Positions 7,956 to 17,409 of a DNA stretch of 64,000 nucleotides are shown here, piece after piece (within the stretch, counting starts at the first letter, position 1; each line of letters begins with the position of its first letter). The notes under the pieces are model-generated. The model did not search any database. It saw nothing but the letters and a program-made list of their open reading frames with translations, and was not told the origin of the DNA. The DNA comes from GCA-002708315 sp964460905 (lineage in GTDB: Bacteria; Bacteroidota; Bacteroidia; Bacteroidales; F082): positions 62,001-126,000 of the forward strand of contig CAYWRM010000003.1 of NCBI GenBank assembly GCA_964460905.1, read 5' to 3'. Position numbers and translations under genes: made by a program.

Positions 7956-10900
7956 TTATTTTATATTTAAAAAATCAATAGCACCACGCATAATTATTCT
8001 CATTTCTGCAGCTATTGTTAAATCCTCTTCAAAATTACTTTTTTCTTTAACTTCAACTTCAATTATTCTCATACTTTCATTTTCCAATTTTAGAATACAA
8101 TTATCGGTCTCAAAATATATAACATCTATTATCTGAGTTAGGCTATACTTCTGTTTGTTGAAATACCGAATTAAAGTAGGAGCATCATTATTAATATCTA
8201 AAAAACAGCCATCTCTATCATTGTCAAAAGCTTCTTTTACAAGATATAAGTGAGGCTTATCCAAATAAGGAGATCCTGCAGAGGGGCAAAAAGTGTCACA
8301 ATTTCCACATTGGTTACACCAGTCGGCTAAATGTATTATTTGATTTTTTTGTTCTATTTTAAACTCTTTATGTTCAGCTATTTCAATCACGCCATTAGTT
8401 AAGGCAATTTTTTGAGTATTATATGAAACAGGCTGAATTTCGTAAGAATGAAAAGCAAGATTAGGGCAAACAGTAGTGCAGATATTACAAACTTCATCAC
8501 ATAGTAAACAGCGAGAAGCCTCTTTCATTGTTTCTTCTTTTGTTAATACTTTTGTAACTAATTTGAAGTTTTGCCTATCGTTAAGTTCTGTTTCATAAAC
8601 TTTTTGTGGTTGTTTTCTTTTTGTCTTATTAATCATTAACAGTTTAACATCCTGTTGGGTTCTTGAAATATCTTTTTTGGTATCGAAATCAATATTTGCT
8701 TTATCAATAATTTCCTGCGCGGCTTTTCTTCCATCACCAATGGCATTAATTGCTGTTGATGCCCCTCGCAATGCGTCGCCACCTATAAAAATATTTGGTA
8801 ATCGTGTTTCATATTCTTCATTCTTTGTTGCTAGTTGTGAGGCGTTTGCAAAATCAATATCTATTTCTTGACCAATTGCAGGAATTAAGGTATCTAATTC
8901 AATCTCAAAATATGAGTTAGGAATTTCAATTGGCGTTGCCCTGCCGGAGCTATCTTTTCCGCCAAGTTTCATTTTTTTACAACTGACTGAGAATGCAACT
9001 CCATTTTTCGCATTAATTTTTGTTGGTGATACTAATTCAATAATCTCTATCCCCTCTTCAATTACGGCCTTTATTTCGCCTAAATCTGCAGGCATTTGTT
9101 TGATTGTACGGCGGTAAATAATAGTTACTTTTCCATTTTTCCCAACGAGTCGGTAAGCAGTTCGGGCAGCATCCATGGCTGTGTTACCTCCACCTATAAT
9201 TACCACATTTTTACCAATCCCGCTATCAGTATTGTTTTTTACATCAAATAAAAAATCAAGTGGATCCAGTACGCCTTTTGATTTAATCCCATTAATATCA
9301 GGAATATGTGATTTGCGAGCTCCTGTTCCAATGTAAATAAAATCAGAATTATTTTGCAGTTGACTGAAAATTTGTTTGTTAACTTCGTAATCGTATTGAA
9401 TAACTACACCAAGTTTTAAAATTGAATTAATATCAATATCAATTGCCTTATCTGTTAGCCTAAAGTAAGGAATTGCTCCCTGAACCATTCCACCGGCTTT
9501 ACTTTTGCTCTCATAAATATTTACTTTCATTCCAGCTTTAGCTAAAAAGTATGCACAGGATAATCCTGAAGGTCCTGCTCCAATAATTGATACAGAAATA
9601 TCATTTGAATCAACTTCTATATTCTCAGAATCAACTTCATTAATATAATTTTCAGCAACAAAGCGTTTTATTTCCCTAATTAAAAGTGGGCTATCGTAGT
9701 TAATTCTGGTGCATTTTGTTTGGCACAGATGATCACAAACCATTCCTGTAGTATGAGGAAATGGATTTGTTTGTTGAATTATTTCAGCTGCTTTGTTAAA
9801 CTCTCCTATCGAAGTGTAGTATAAATAATTAGGAATATCCTGATTAGTAGGGCAGGTATCAATACATGGTGCATGAATACAATCGAAATAGTTAAGTTGT
9901 CGGGTAGTTTTAATACTGGGGTCGGTAAATCCAGCTTTTTTGTAAGCAGAATTATTCATAACCTCATTAGCATAATCCTTGAGTTTTTCAAGTGTTGAGG
10001 ATTGAGTATCCGGTTTCTTACGGTTTAAAATATTTATATATTGATTGAGTCTTCCATAGCCTCCAGGTTTTAATAAATCTGTACAAACCGTAACCGGTGC
10101 AAGACCACAATTTACAATGTCGGCAACATTAAGAGCATCGGCTCCACCTGAAAAAGAAATATCTAGTTTTCCGTTAAAATCACTTTGCAATTTTGCAGCC
10201 AGGTTTATTGAGATAGGGTGCAGAGCTTTACCACTCATATACATCATTTCTTCACTTGCCTTGAAAACTTCCTTGTTATTAAGGCTTTCAAGAGTATTAG
10301 TTAGTTTGATACTAAACTGAAGATTATTTTTATTTGCTTTTTGTTGAAGATTATTAACGATTTGTAGTGCATCAATATACTTAAGGTCATGCTCAAAAGC
10401 AATGTCAGGAACCTGAGTTTCAAAGCCTGATTTTTTTAAAATTTCATGTAGTTTTTCTTTACCAAGCAATGTTGGATTTAATTTTATTGCAGTGTGAAGT
10501 TTTTTGTTTTCGATAAGATATTCACCAATAGTTTCAATTTCATCAGCAGGACAACCGTGCATAGTTGAAAGGGTGATATTATCAGAAATACAAGGATTTA
10601 TGTTTAGATTAATAATATTTGGATAAATTAATTTTATACTTTCTGTTTTTTGTTTTAATTCCAAAGAAGCATCAGTCATCTTGGCAAAAAACCATTGCAC
10701 ATTTTTATTTAGTATTCCTTGCAGGTTATAACCCACACTCATATTAAAAATAACACCTGGCTCAGGCGAATTATTCCAGCCAAATTTATCTCTCAGAATG
10801 TGAATGATTATCCATGCATTTAGGTACTGCTCAAACGATTGATGAATTTTTAGCTCCTGTGACCACTCACAGTTATAGCCTTCATCTTGCATATCGATGC

Positions 10901-11195
10901 ATGGTTTTGATACCTTAAGTTCATCAAGAGTTTGAATGGTTTTTAATTCAATAAATCTTGCGCCTGTAAGCCATGAGGCCACTATGTTTTGGGTAAGTTG
11001 TGTTTGCGGTCCGGCAGCAACACCAATTGGCGATTCAAGTAATCTTCCAAATCTTTTTATACTTAGTGCCTTATATGATTCTGGTTTAAAAAATAAATCT
11101 TCGGGAATCCCCCAAATAATCCTATTATTATCGTATTGCCTGAGAATAATAGCTAATAAATCGTTTAATGGAAGTATTGAAAAACTATCTGTCAT
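7956..11195 (-). CDS. ygfK: YgfK-like iron-sulfur flavoprotein (putative selenate reductase subunit family)
   Basis: This is a 1079-residue multidomain redox protein. Residues 1-~400 resemble a dihydroorotate-dehydrogenase-like barrel with the YgfK-type opening (LLAIILRQYD...IWGIPED). A dihydropyrimidine-dehydrogenase-type iron-sulfur segment follows near 440 (CIHAPCIDTCPTNQDIPNY). FAD- and NAD-binding Rossmann motifs are GAGPSGLSCA near 540 and GGGNTAMDAAR near 665. C-terminal ferredoxin-like cysteine clusters are CLLCDEVCNICTTVCPN near 898 and CNQCGNCDTFCPSAG near 965. In the E. coli purine island YgfK is the likely electron-transfer partner of the Mo hydroxylase, and the same is inferred here. 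It is the first gene of the minus-strand operon, 23 bp from a good promoter. The selenate name is historical. Confidence 0.85.
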   Translation of the reverse strand: MTDSFSILPLNDLLAIILRQYDNNRIIWGIPEDLFFKPESYKALSIKRFGRLLESPIGVAAGPQTQLTQNIVASWLTGARFIELKTIQTLDELKVSKPCIDMQDEGYNCEWSQELKIHQSFEQYLNAWIIIHILRDKFGWNNSPEPGVIFNMSVGYNLQGILNKNVQWFFAKMTDASLELKQKTESIKLIYPNIINLNINPCISDNITLSTMHGCPADEIETIGEYLIENKKLHTAIKLNPTLLGKEKLHEILKKSGFETQVPDIAFEHDLKYIDALQIVNNLQQKANKNNLQFSIKLTNTLESLNNKEVFKASEEMMYMSGKALHPISINLAAKLQSDFNGKLDISFSGGADALNVADIVNCGLAPVTVCTDLLKPGGYGRLNQYINILNRKKPDTQSSTLEKLKDYANEVMNNSAYKKAGFTDPSIKTTRQLNYFDCIHAPCIDTCPTNQDIPNYLYYTSIGEFNKAAEIIQQTNPFPHTTGMVCDHLCQTKCTRINYDSPLLIREIKRFVAENYINEVDSENIEVDSNDISVSIIGAGPSGLSCAYFLAKAGMKVNIYESKSKAGGMVQGAIPYFRLTDKAIDIDINSILKLGVVIQYDYEVNKQIFSQLQNNSDFIYIGTGARKSHIPDINGIKSKGVLDPLDFLFDVKNNTDSGIGKNVVIIGGGNTAMDAARTAYRLVGKNGKVTIIYRRTIKQMPADLGEIKAVIEEGIEIIELVSPTKINAKNGVAFSVSCKKMKLGGKDSSGRATPIEIPNSYFEIELDTLIPAIGQEIDIDFANASQLATKNEEYETRLPNIFIGGDALRGASTAINAIGDGRKAAQEIIDKANIDFDTKKDISRTQQDVKLLMINKTKRKQPQKVYETELNDRQNFKLVTKVLTKEETMKEASRCLLCDEVCNICTTVCPNLAFHSYEIQPVSYNTQKIALTNGVIEIAEHKEFKIEQKNQIIHLADWCNQCGNCDTFCPSAGSPYLDKPHLYLVKEAFDNDRDGCFLDINNDAPTLIRYFNKQKYSLTQIIDVIYFETDNCILKLENESMRIIEVEVKEKSNFEEDLTIAAEMRIIMRGAIDFLNIK

Positions 11196-11217
11196 AATTA
11201 GTTTGTAAAAAGGGGAA

Positions 11218-11247
11218 CAAATCTAATTAAAAGAAGTCAAAGTTCAA
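11218..11247 (-). promoter_or_regulatory. Promoter of the ygfK purine operon
   Basis: On the minus strand the -7 box TAGATTTG (11225-11218) lies 19 bp from a -33 TTG (11247-11245), the Bacteroidota spacing. It predicts a leader of under 20 nt before the ATG at 11195. It is back to back with a plus-strand promoter for the maturation genes. Confidence 0.6.
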
Positions 11248-11256
11248 TATTTACCA

Positions 11257-11264
11257 TATTTTTG
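11257..11264 (+). promoter_or_regulatory. -7 box for the MocA/XdhC genes
   Basis: TATTTTTG matches TAnnTTTG, 17 bp before the ATG at 11282. No clear -33 TTG is present. It is divergent from the ygfK promoter, so the 86-bp gap is the control region for both halves of the island. Confidence 0.5.
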
Positions 11265-11281
11265 AGAAAAATGAAATCATT

Positions 11282-11869
11282 ATGGAAAGTGAATGTGCAA
11301 CTATAATTCTTGCGGCTGGAAATTCGTTGCGTATGGGTCAGCCCAAATTTGCCCTTGCTATGCCAAATGGCTATACGTTTCTAGAGCATATTACTAATCA
11401 ATATGCTAAATTTGGATGTCAAAATATAGTTGTTGTGCTTAATAGCAAAGGAATAATATTAATTAATAAACATCATCAAAATCTCCCTTCACAAACGCAG
11501 CTTGTATTAAACTCTAACCCTGATTTAGGTCGCTTCTCTTCAATAAAAGCAGGACTCAAAGAAATTGATGCTAATTTTGCATTTATTCATAATGTTGACA
11601 ATCCATATGCTAATAGTACACTGCTCAAACAAATTTATAATGTTAAACAGGAAGCACATGTGATTAAACCGGTTACAAATAGTAGGGGAGGACACCCTGT
11701 TTTAGTTTCCAGAAAAGTAATAGATTGTATACTACAGGAAAAAGAAAACAATTTGAATTTTAAGGAATATTTAAATAAATTTCAACCAAAATACATTATG
11801 GTTCAGGATGAAACTATATTGTATAACATAAATACATATGATGAATATTTGGAGTTTTATAGAGGATAG
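11282..11869 (+). CDS. MocA/YgfJ-like molybdenum cofactor nucleotidyltransferase
   Basis: The 195-residue protein has the N-terminal nucleotide-binding signature ILAAGNSLRMGQPKFAL, with the conserved glycines, arginine and lysine of the MobA/MocA family. A metal-binding aspartate lies in HNVDNPY near residue 100, and SRGGHPVLVS near 136 matches the MocA GHP motif. MocA proteins cytidylylate molybdopterin for xanthine-dehydrogenase-type enzymes. In E. coli YgfJ occupies the same island. Its last 32 bp overlap the XdhC gene, indicating coupled translation. It is somewhat AT-rich, like its neighbours, with no sign of damage. Confidence 0.8.
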   Translation: MESECATIILAAGNSLRMGQPKFALAMPNGYTFLEHITNQYAKFGCQNIVVVLNSKGIILINKHHQNLPSQTQLVLNSNPDLGRFSSIKAGLKEIDANFAFIHNVDNPYANSTLLKQIYNVKQEAHVIKPVTNSRGGHPVLVSRKVIDCILQEKENNLNFKEYLNKFQPKYIMVQDETILYNINTYDEYLEFYRG

Positions 11870-12791
11870 ATTAAAGGAAGAAAAGTCAGTTTATTTTTTG
11901 ATTAACATTGAAATTCACGGAAGTAGTCCAGGGAAGCAGGGTTTTAGTATGGCTGTGAGTAGTGATGGTAAACTATTTGGTTCTATAGGTGGTGGCACTA
12001 TGGAATTCAAACTTGTAGAGGAATGTAGAAGAATGCTGAGCACCGGTAAGCAAAAAATCTTTATAAAAAGACAAGTACATAAAGGTGATGTTGAGGAAGG
12101 GTCAGGTATGATATGTTCAGGGGAGCAAACTGTTGCATTTGTTCCGTTAGTACCACCAGATATTCAAACTGTTGAGAGGATAACCTCTTGCCTTAACAAA
12201 AATAAAACAGGAATTCTTAGTTTATCTGGTGACAGTTTTAAATTTGAACTGTCAAATGATTATCCTCTTTTACAATACCAATGCACAATTTCAAATAAAA
12301 ATAATTGGGCTTATAAGGAATTAATTGGATTTAAGAATACAATTTATATTATAGGTGCTGGTCACGTTGGATTTGCTGTATCAAAGTTGTTTTCACAGTT
12401 AGGCTTTAATGTTGTAATATTTGATAATCGTTCTAACTTAAGTATGCTTATTAACAATGCTTACGCAGATGTTAAGAAGGTTATAGATTATAATAAGATT
12501 GGTGAATATATACCCAATGGCACTAACTCATACATTGTAATTATGACTAATAATCATACTTATGATAAAAAAGTACTTAGTTTAGTAATCAGAAAAAAAG
12601 TTAAATATATTGGTTTGATGGGAAGTGTGGAAAAAATAGCAGATATAAAAAAGTTGATGAAAACTGATGGCTTCTCTGAAAGTGAACTATCCCAATTACA
12701 TGCTCCTATTGGTATATCAATCAGCAGTCAAACTCCTGATGAAATAGCAATTAGCATTGCTGCAGAAATTATAAAGGTTAAAAACTCATAA
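11838..12791 (+). CDS. xdhC: XdhC-family molybdenum enzyme maturation factor
   Basis: The N-terminal half matches the XdhC/CoxI domain: GSSPGKQGFSMAV near residue 28, GSIGGGTMEFKLVEE near 50, and GMICSGEQTVAFVPL near 92 carrying the conserved cysteine. The C-terminal half is the XdhC Rossmann domain with GAGHVGFAVSKLFSQLGF near 173 and a late APIGISISSQTPDEIAISIAAEI tail motif. XdhC binds Mo cofactor and promotes its sulfuration and insertion into xanthine-dehydrogenase-type enzymes; here the client is the Mo hydroxylase at 2619-5165. The gene overlaps the nucleotidyltransferase. The start could be either of two adjacent ATGs (11838 or 11841). A YqeB-type role in a selenium-dependent hydroxylase is an alternative. 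Confidence 0.8.
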   Translation: MMNIWSFIEDRLKEEKSVYFLINIEIHGSSPGKQGFSMAVSSDGKLFGSIGGGTMEFKLVEECRRMLSTGKQKIFIKRQVHKGDVEEGSGMICSGEQTVAFVPLVPPDIQTVERITSCLNKNKTGILSLSGDSFKFELSNDYPLLQYQCTISNKNNWAYKELIGFKNTIYIIGAGHVGFAVSKLFSQLGFNVVIFDNRSNLSMLINNAYADVKKVIDYNKIGEYIPNGTNSYIVIMTNNHTYDKKVLSLVIRKKVKYIGLMGSVEKIADIKKLMKTDGFSESELSQLHAPIGISISSQTPDEIAISIAAEIIKVKNS

Positions 12792-12925
12792 AAATTCAAT
12801 ATAAATCATGTTTTTTTCTACTCAATAATTATTTTTTGGTTTATAGGAATCGTTAAAAAATATACTATTTTCGTAAAATTGAAATAAACCTTTATTAACT
12901 ATATTTTTTAGTATAGGCCCAAATA

Positions 12926-14824
12926 ATGAAACAATTAATTATAGTATGTTTTATTCTATTAATATATCCTGCAATTTTATTTGCTGGTGTAAGCTCGTTT
13001 AATGTCGACTCATTAATCCGAATTAAAGAGAATACTGAAAACCAGTTAACAAATGATGAGCAAATTGAACTGTTATCTCAAATTGGGGATGCACTTAAAC
13101 ATAGTGTTCCCGACTCGTCTATCTATTATTATAATTTGGCAATATTGAAAGCAAAAGATATTCAAGATTATAATGCAGAAGCAGCATTGGTGAGTAAGAT
13201 AGGTGGTGCAAAATACATTTTGGGAGAATATGATTTTGCATTGGATAATTTTGTTAATGCCCTTAATATTTGGAGAAATATTCAATATAAGAAAGGTATT
13301 GCTATTGGTTTAAATAATGTTGCGCTTATTTATAATGTGCTTGGCGATAATGAGAAAGCCCTTGAAAATCATTTAAATTCAGCCCAACTTTGTAAAGAAG
13401 TTGGTGATAGTGCTTTATTGGCAAAGAATTATTTTAACATCAGTATTGTAAATTTGGATTTAAATAATTTTGACTTAGCTTTGGCTTATGGAGAAAAATC
13501 ATTTCAAATAAGTAGCTTGCTTCATATTGAAGGCGAATTATTAAAACTAAATAATTTGTTTGGAAATATTTATTTGAAACAAGGCAGATTCATACTAGCA
13601 AGAGAAGCTTTTTTAAAGGTTGTCAACAGGGTTGATTCTGATAATAAGTGGGAACTATCGTATGCATTAGCAGGTCTGGCTGCTGTAGAACAAAAATTGG
13701 GAAATTTGGATGCAAGCATCTCATATGGTCATAACAGCCTTAAGTTAGCTAAAGAAATTCAGGCAAATTGGGATATTCAAAATGCTACTAAAGTATTGTC
13801 AGAAAGTTATGCCCTGAATAATGATTTTGAAAATGCTTATGCATATTACAAAGAATATAAAAGTTACAGTGATGGTATTTTTAATGAGGAGAAAGAGAGA
13901 AGAATCGATTATCTTCTTTTAAAGCAAAATGATTTCGATTATATAATGCTAACAAAAGAAAATGAAGAACAAATCCAAAAAATCCATACAAGGAATATAT
14001 TAATATTCTCAGCTATATTTGGTTTAATACTTTTAATGTTGCTAGCCATAATATTATATCGAAGTATTCGAAATAAAATAAAATTGAATACCCAATTATA
14101 TATTAAGAATGCTGAAATTGATAATAAGAATAAAGAACTAACTCAACTCAACACAACCAAAGATACATTTTTTAGAATTTTAGGTCATGATTTAAAAAGT
14201 CCGATGAGTACAGTGGTATCATTTACAGATATGCTCCAAAATAATTATGATCAGTTTAGTAAAGAAGAGATACTTGAATACATAGGAATTACTAAAAAAT
14301 CAGCACTTAATACTATTGACTTACTAGAAAATTTATTGGAATGGGCGAAGGTTCAAACTGGGCTTATATCAATTAAACTATTAAAAACAAATATCTTACA
14401 AATGATAAATGAAGACATTGATCATTTGCATAATGTTCTAATTTCCAAGAATATTATATTAAGAACGGATGTAGAAAGCAATATAACTACAATATTAGAC
14501 AGGAATATGACAGCATCAATATTGAGGAATTTACTATCCAATGCTATTAAATTTACACCTGAAAATGGTGAAATTAAGATTAGAGCTCATAAAGAAAATA
14601 AAGGTGTGTTAATATCTATTACTGATAATGGCATAGGAATGAGTAAGGAAAAGGTGGATAATTTATTTCAAATTGAAAATGCGTCATCTTCATTGGGGAC
14701 TAATAATGAAAAAGGTACAGGTATTGGGCTTTTGCTTTGTAAAGATTTCGCAAAAATACAGGGTGGAGAAATTTGGGTCGAGAGTGAGCAAGGAAAAGGA
14801 AGTACATTTTATTTAAGGTTATAG
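12926..14824 (+). CDS. TPR-containing membrane sensor histidine kinase
   Basis: A signal peptide (residues 1-~20) precedes about six tetratricopeptide-like repeats (residues 35-325; N/A-x-Y..LG..E.AL patterns). A transmembrane helix lies near 357-377 (LIFSAIFGLILLMLLAIILY), followed by a short coiled coil. The kinase has its phosphoacceptor histidine in ILGHDLKSPMS near 420. ATP-binding boxes are NLLSNAIKFTP near 537, ITDNGIGM near 565 and GTGIGLLLCKDF near 598. This periplasmic-TPR plan is common in Bacteroidota. There is no adjacent response regulator and no receiver domain, so the partner and signal are unknown. A strong terminator follows immediately. Confidence 0.9.
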   Translation: MKQLIIVCFILLIYPAILFAGVSSFNVDSLIRIKENTENQLTNDEQIELLSQIGDALKHSVPDSSIYYYNLAILKAKDIQDYNAEAALVSKIGGAKYILGEYDFALDNFVNALNIWRNIQYKKGIAIGLNNVALIYNVLGDNEKALENHLNSAQLCKEVGDSALLAKNYFNISIVNLDLNNFDLALAYGEKSFQISSLLHIEGELLKLNNLFGNIYLKQGRFILAREAFLKVVNRVDSDNKWELSYALAGLAAVEQKLGNLDASISYGHNSLKLAKEIQANWDIQNATKVLSESYALNNDFENAYAYYKEYKSYSDGIFNEEKERRIDYLLLKQNDFDYIMLTKENEEQIQKIHTRNILIFSAIFGLILLMLLAIILYRSIRNKIKLNTQLYIKNAEIDNKNKELTQLNTTKDTFFRILGHDLKSPMSTVVSFTDMLQNNYDQFSKEEILEYIGITKKSALNTIDLLENLLEWAKVQTGLISIKLLKTNILQMINEDIDHLHNVLISKNIILRTDVESNITTILDRNMTASILRNLLSNAIKFTPENGEIKIRAHKENKGVLISITDNGIGMSKEKVDNLFQIENASSSLGTNNEKGTGIGLLLCKDFAKIQGGEIWVESEQGKGSTFYLRL

Positions 14825-14852
14825 TTATTTTTAACAACCATCCTGATAATGA

Positions 14853-14890
14853 AAAAAGCCGGGAATAATAAACTTATTCCCGGCTTCAAA
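14853..14890. terminator. Bidirectional intrinsic terminator
   Basis: An 11-bp perfect stem (GCCGGGAATAA at 14858-14868 with its complement at 14874-14884) closes a 5-nt loop. It is flanked by A-runs on the left and a short T-poor tail on the right. It separates the convergent histidine kinase and lamin-tail genes and should serve both. Confidence 0.85.
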
Positions 14891-14910
14891 ACTCAATTTA
14901 TTAACTAAAG

Positions 14911-17085
14911 TTATCTTATAACTGATGCCTTATTTGTTACAATCCCTTTACTGGTTTGGAATGTGTAGAAATAATAGCCCGGTTGTAAGTTTGAGGCATC
15001 CCATACAATATTATGAGTGCCTACGGAATAATTATCATCAGCAATAACCGAAACTAATACTCCTCTAATATCAAATATACTCACAACAATCTTATCACTT
15101 TGCTCAAGTGTAAATTTAATGTTGGTTTTGGTACTAAACGGGTTAGGGAAATTCTGTGCTATTGAAACAATATCTTCGATTTCAATTATTGACATTGAAT
15201 TAATATTAGCAGCGCCAGGTGTAAATTCAGGCATCATAAACCAATTATTAGTTCCATCAACATAACGTCCGTAAGAAGTATCAGCTATTTGCGCTGTATA
15301 TGACAGAGTATCTATAACTGCCTGATCAGGAGCCCAGAATCCAATTTGTTCACCACCACCGCTTAATTTAAAGTCTAGGTTCATTACACTATAGTCTGGA
15401 TCACCATTAGCATAAAAAACGAGAAATCCACCAGCAGGCACGGTCACTGAATCAGGATACATATCCGAAATCTGGAACATTGCAGCAGGATCGTCAAGAA
15501 CATCAGCCATATAATAACCACCAAGCATTACAGGCTCAGTACCTGCATTATAAACTTCAACCCAATCTGGGTAATCACCTTGTGGTCCAGGAAATGCATA
15601 ATCATTGCTGGCCATAAACTCATTAATGTAAAGTTCAACATCAGTTGGCCCAATATTTGGATTTGTATTTGAGGCTCCTGGAGTAATATCACTCATGAAG
15701 TACCAATTTTCAGTACCATCCATATACCTTCCAAAAGATGTATCTGTAATTTGTTCCTCATATGTAAAGCCCTCAATTAATTCTTGATCTGGATTCCATA
15801 AACCAATTTGTTCACCACCACCACTAAGTTTAAAATTAAGGTTAAGTACACTACTTTCCTGGCCTTTATTTGCATAGAAAAGAATAAAACCATCTGGCTG
15901 TACAGTTACAGAATCAGGGTAGGTTGAAGGAATTGGTAATGCTTCAGTTACATCAAGTGTATCGTACATATAGTAGCCTGCTAGATTAACTGCTTCGGTT
16001 CCTGCATTATAAATTTCAATCCAATCAGGATAATCCCCCTGAGGTCCAGGAAAAGAAACATCATTACTTGCCATAAACTCATTGATATAAAGTTCAATGG
16101 CTGCAGGAGCTGGATTTGAATTAGCTGAGCCAGGAGTAATTTCCTCCATAAAACCCCAAACATCAGTACCATCAGGATATCTGCCATATGAAACATCTGT
16201 GGTCTGTTCAGTGTAAGTTAATTCATCTAACACAACACTCTCTGGATTCCAAAGTCCGATAGATTCACCACTACCACTAAGTTTAAAATTCAGATTCATT
16301 ACACTTGATTCTTCGCCCTTATTCGCATAAAAAACAATAAATCCTCCAGCTGGAACAGTCACTGAATCAGGATACATATCCGAAACCTGGAACATTGCTG
16401 CAGGATCATCAAGAACATCTGACATATAATAACCACCAAGCATAACTGCTTCAGTACCGGCATTATAAATTTCAATCCAATCAGGATAATCCCCCTGAGG
16501 TCCAGGAAAAGAAACATCATTACTTGCCATAAACTCATTGATATAAAGTTCAATGGCTGCAGGAGCTGGATTTGAATTAGCTGAGCCAGGAGTAATTTCC
16601 TCCATAAAACCCCAAACATCAGTACCATCAGGATATCTGCCATATGAAACATCTGTGGTCTGTTCAGTGTAAGTTAATTCATCTAACACAACACTCTCTG
16701 GATTCCAAAGTCCGATAGATTCACCACTACCACTAAGTTTAAAATTCAGATTCATTACACTTGATTCTTCGCCCTTATTCGCATAAAAAACAATAAATCC
16801 TCCAGCTGGAACAGTCACTGAATCAGGATACATATCCGAAACCTGGAACATTGCTGCAGGATCATCAAGAACATCTGACATATAATAACCACCAAGCATA
16901 ACTGCTTCAGTACCGGCATTATAAATTTCAATCCAATCAGGATAATCCCCCTGAGGTCCAGGAAAGGAAACATCATTACTTGCCATAAACTCATTAATGT
17001 AGAGCTGGGCACTTAAGTTTGTAAATATTAGGAATGAAAACAGTATAATTGCAATCCCCCTAATTAGTAAGTAATTTTTTTTCAT
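14911..17085 (-). CDS. Secreted four-repeat lamin-tail-domain protein with type IX secretion signal
   Basis: A signal peptide ends near residue 26 (LSAQ). Four lamin-tail domains of about 152 residues each follow. Each opens LYINEFMASND, continues GDYPDW(I/V)E(I/V)YNAGTE, and ends with a GRY.DGT..W motif and a TPG linker. Repeats 1 and 2 are identical; 3 and 4 diverge. The last ~85 residues (NFPNPFS, then FDIRGVLV, then GTHNIVWDASNLQPGYYFY) are a type-A T9SS C-terminal domain, so the protein should cross the outer membrane and be surface-anchored or released. Lamin-tail domains in bacteria are thought to bind ligands or surfaces; no catalytic domain is present. A monocistronic gene is likely, with a terminator downstream. 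Confidence 0.85.
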   Translation of the reverse strand: MKKNYLLIRGIAIILFSFLIFTNLSAQLYINEFMASNDVSFPGPQGDYPDWIEIYNAGTEAVMLGGYYMSDVLDDPAAMFQVSDMYPDSVTVPAGGFIVFYANKGEESSVMNLNFKLSGSGESIGLWNPESVVLDELTYTEQTTDVSYGRYPDGTDVWGFMEEITPGSANSNPAPAAIELYINEFMASNDVSFPGPQGDYPDWIEIYNAGTEAVMLGGYYMSDVLDDPAAMFQVSDMYPDSVTVPAGGFIVFYANKGEESSVMNLNFKLSGSGESIGLWNPESVVLDELTYTEQTTDVSYGRYPDGTDVWGFMEEITPGSANSNPAPAAIELYINEFMASNDVSFPGPQGDYPDWIEIYNAGTEAVNLAGYYMYDTLDVTEALPIPSTYPDSVTVQPDGFILFYANKGQESSVLNLNFKLSGGGEQIGLWNPDQELIEGFTYEEQITDTSFGRYMDGTENWYFMSDITPGASNTNPNIGPTDVELYINEFMASNDYAFPGPQGDYPDWVEVYNAGTEPVMLGGYYMADVLDDPAAMFQISDMYPDSVTVPAGGFLVFYANGDPDYSVMNLDFKLSGGGEQIGFWAPDQAVIDTLSYTAQIADTSYGRYVDGTNNWFMMPEFTPGAANINSMSIIEIEDIVSIAQNFPNPFSTKTNIKFTLEQSDKIVVSIFDIRGVLVSVIADDNYSVGTHNIVWDASNLQPGYYFYTFQTSKGIVTNKASVIR
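16006..16966. repeat. Near-identical 456-bp tandem repeat inside the lamin-tail gene
   Basis: Sequence from about 16006 to 16510 recurs at 16462-16966 with an offset of 456 bp (152 codons) and no difference that I could see by eye. Mismatches begin at both ends, for example AAAAG against AAAGG at the right end. The remaining lamin-tail repeats differ at many third positions, so this copy pair is recent or has been gene-converted. Confidence 0.85.
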
Positions 17086-17409
17086 AATATCTGTTTTTAA
17101 GTTGAAAAATATATTTATTAGATTTTTTTATAAAAATACTGTATTTATTACAAATGTATTTATTTAGTTTGTCCAATAAAATATTATTACTATATTCAAA
17201 CTATACAATTACTATCATTGATTGTATTGCAAGTTGAAATGATCAATAATGACCTCTACATGTTGTTTTATAATATACTGAATATAAGCTTATTAAAATG
17301 CCTCTTTACCTTTACACTTCCTAAATATTACTTTACACAAACTCAACACAACATTTTCTCCATGCTAATTTAAGTATCTTTGCAATAATTATTTTAAACT
17401 ACATTTATC
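17086..17409. promoter_or_regulatory. Divergent intergenic region: lamin-tail gene and DUF47-PiT operon
   Basis: This is a 324-bp AT-rich gap with no gene. A minus-strand -7 box TACATTTG (17158-17151) would give the lamin-tail gene a ~60-nt leader. A plus-strand -7 box TATCTTTG (17375-17382) lies 27 bp before the DUF47 ATG. Neither has a clear -33 TTG at 19 bp. No phosphate-box-like direct repeat stands out. Confidence 0.5.

Noticed and set aside
15981..17012. Three similar minus-strand frames inside the lamin-tail gene
   Set aside because: They are one shadow frame repeated by the 456-bp duplication, out of frame with the recognised protein.
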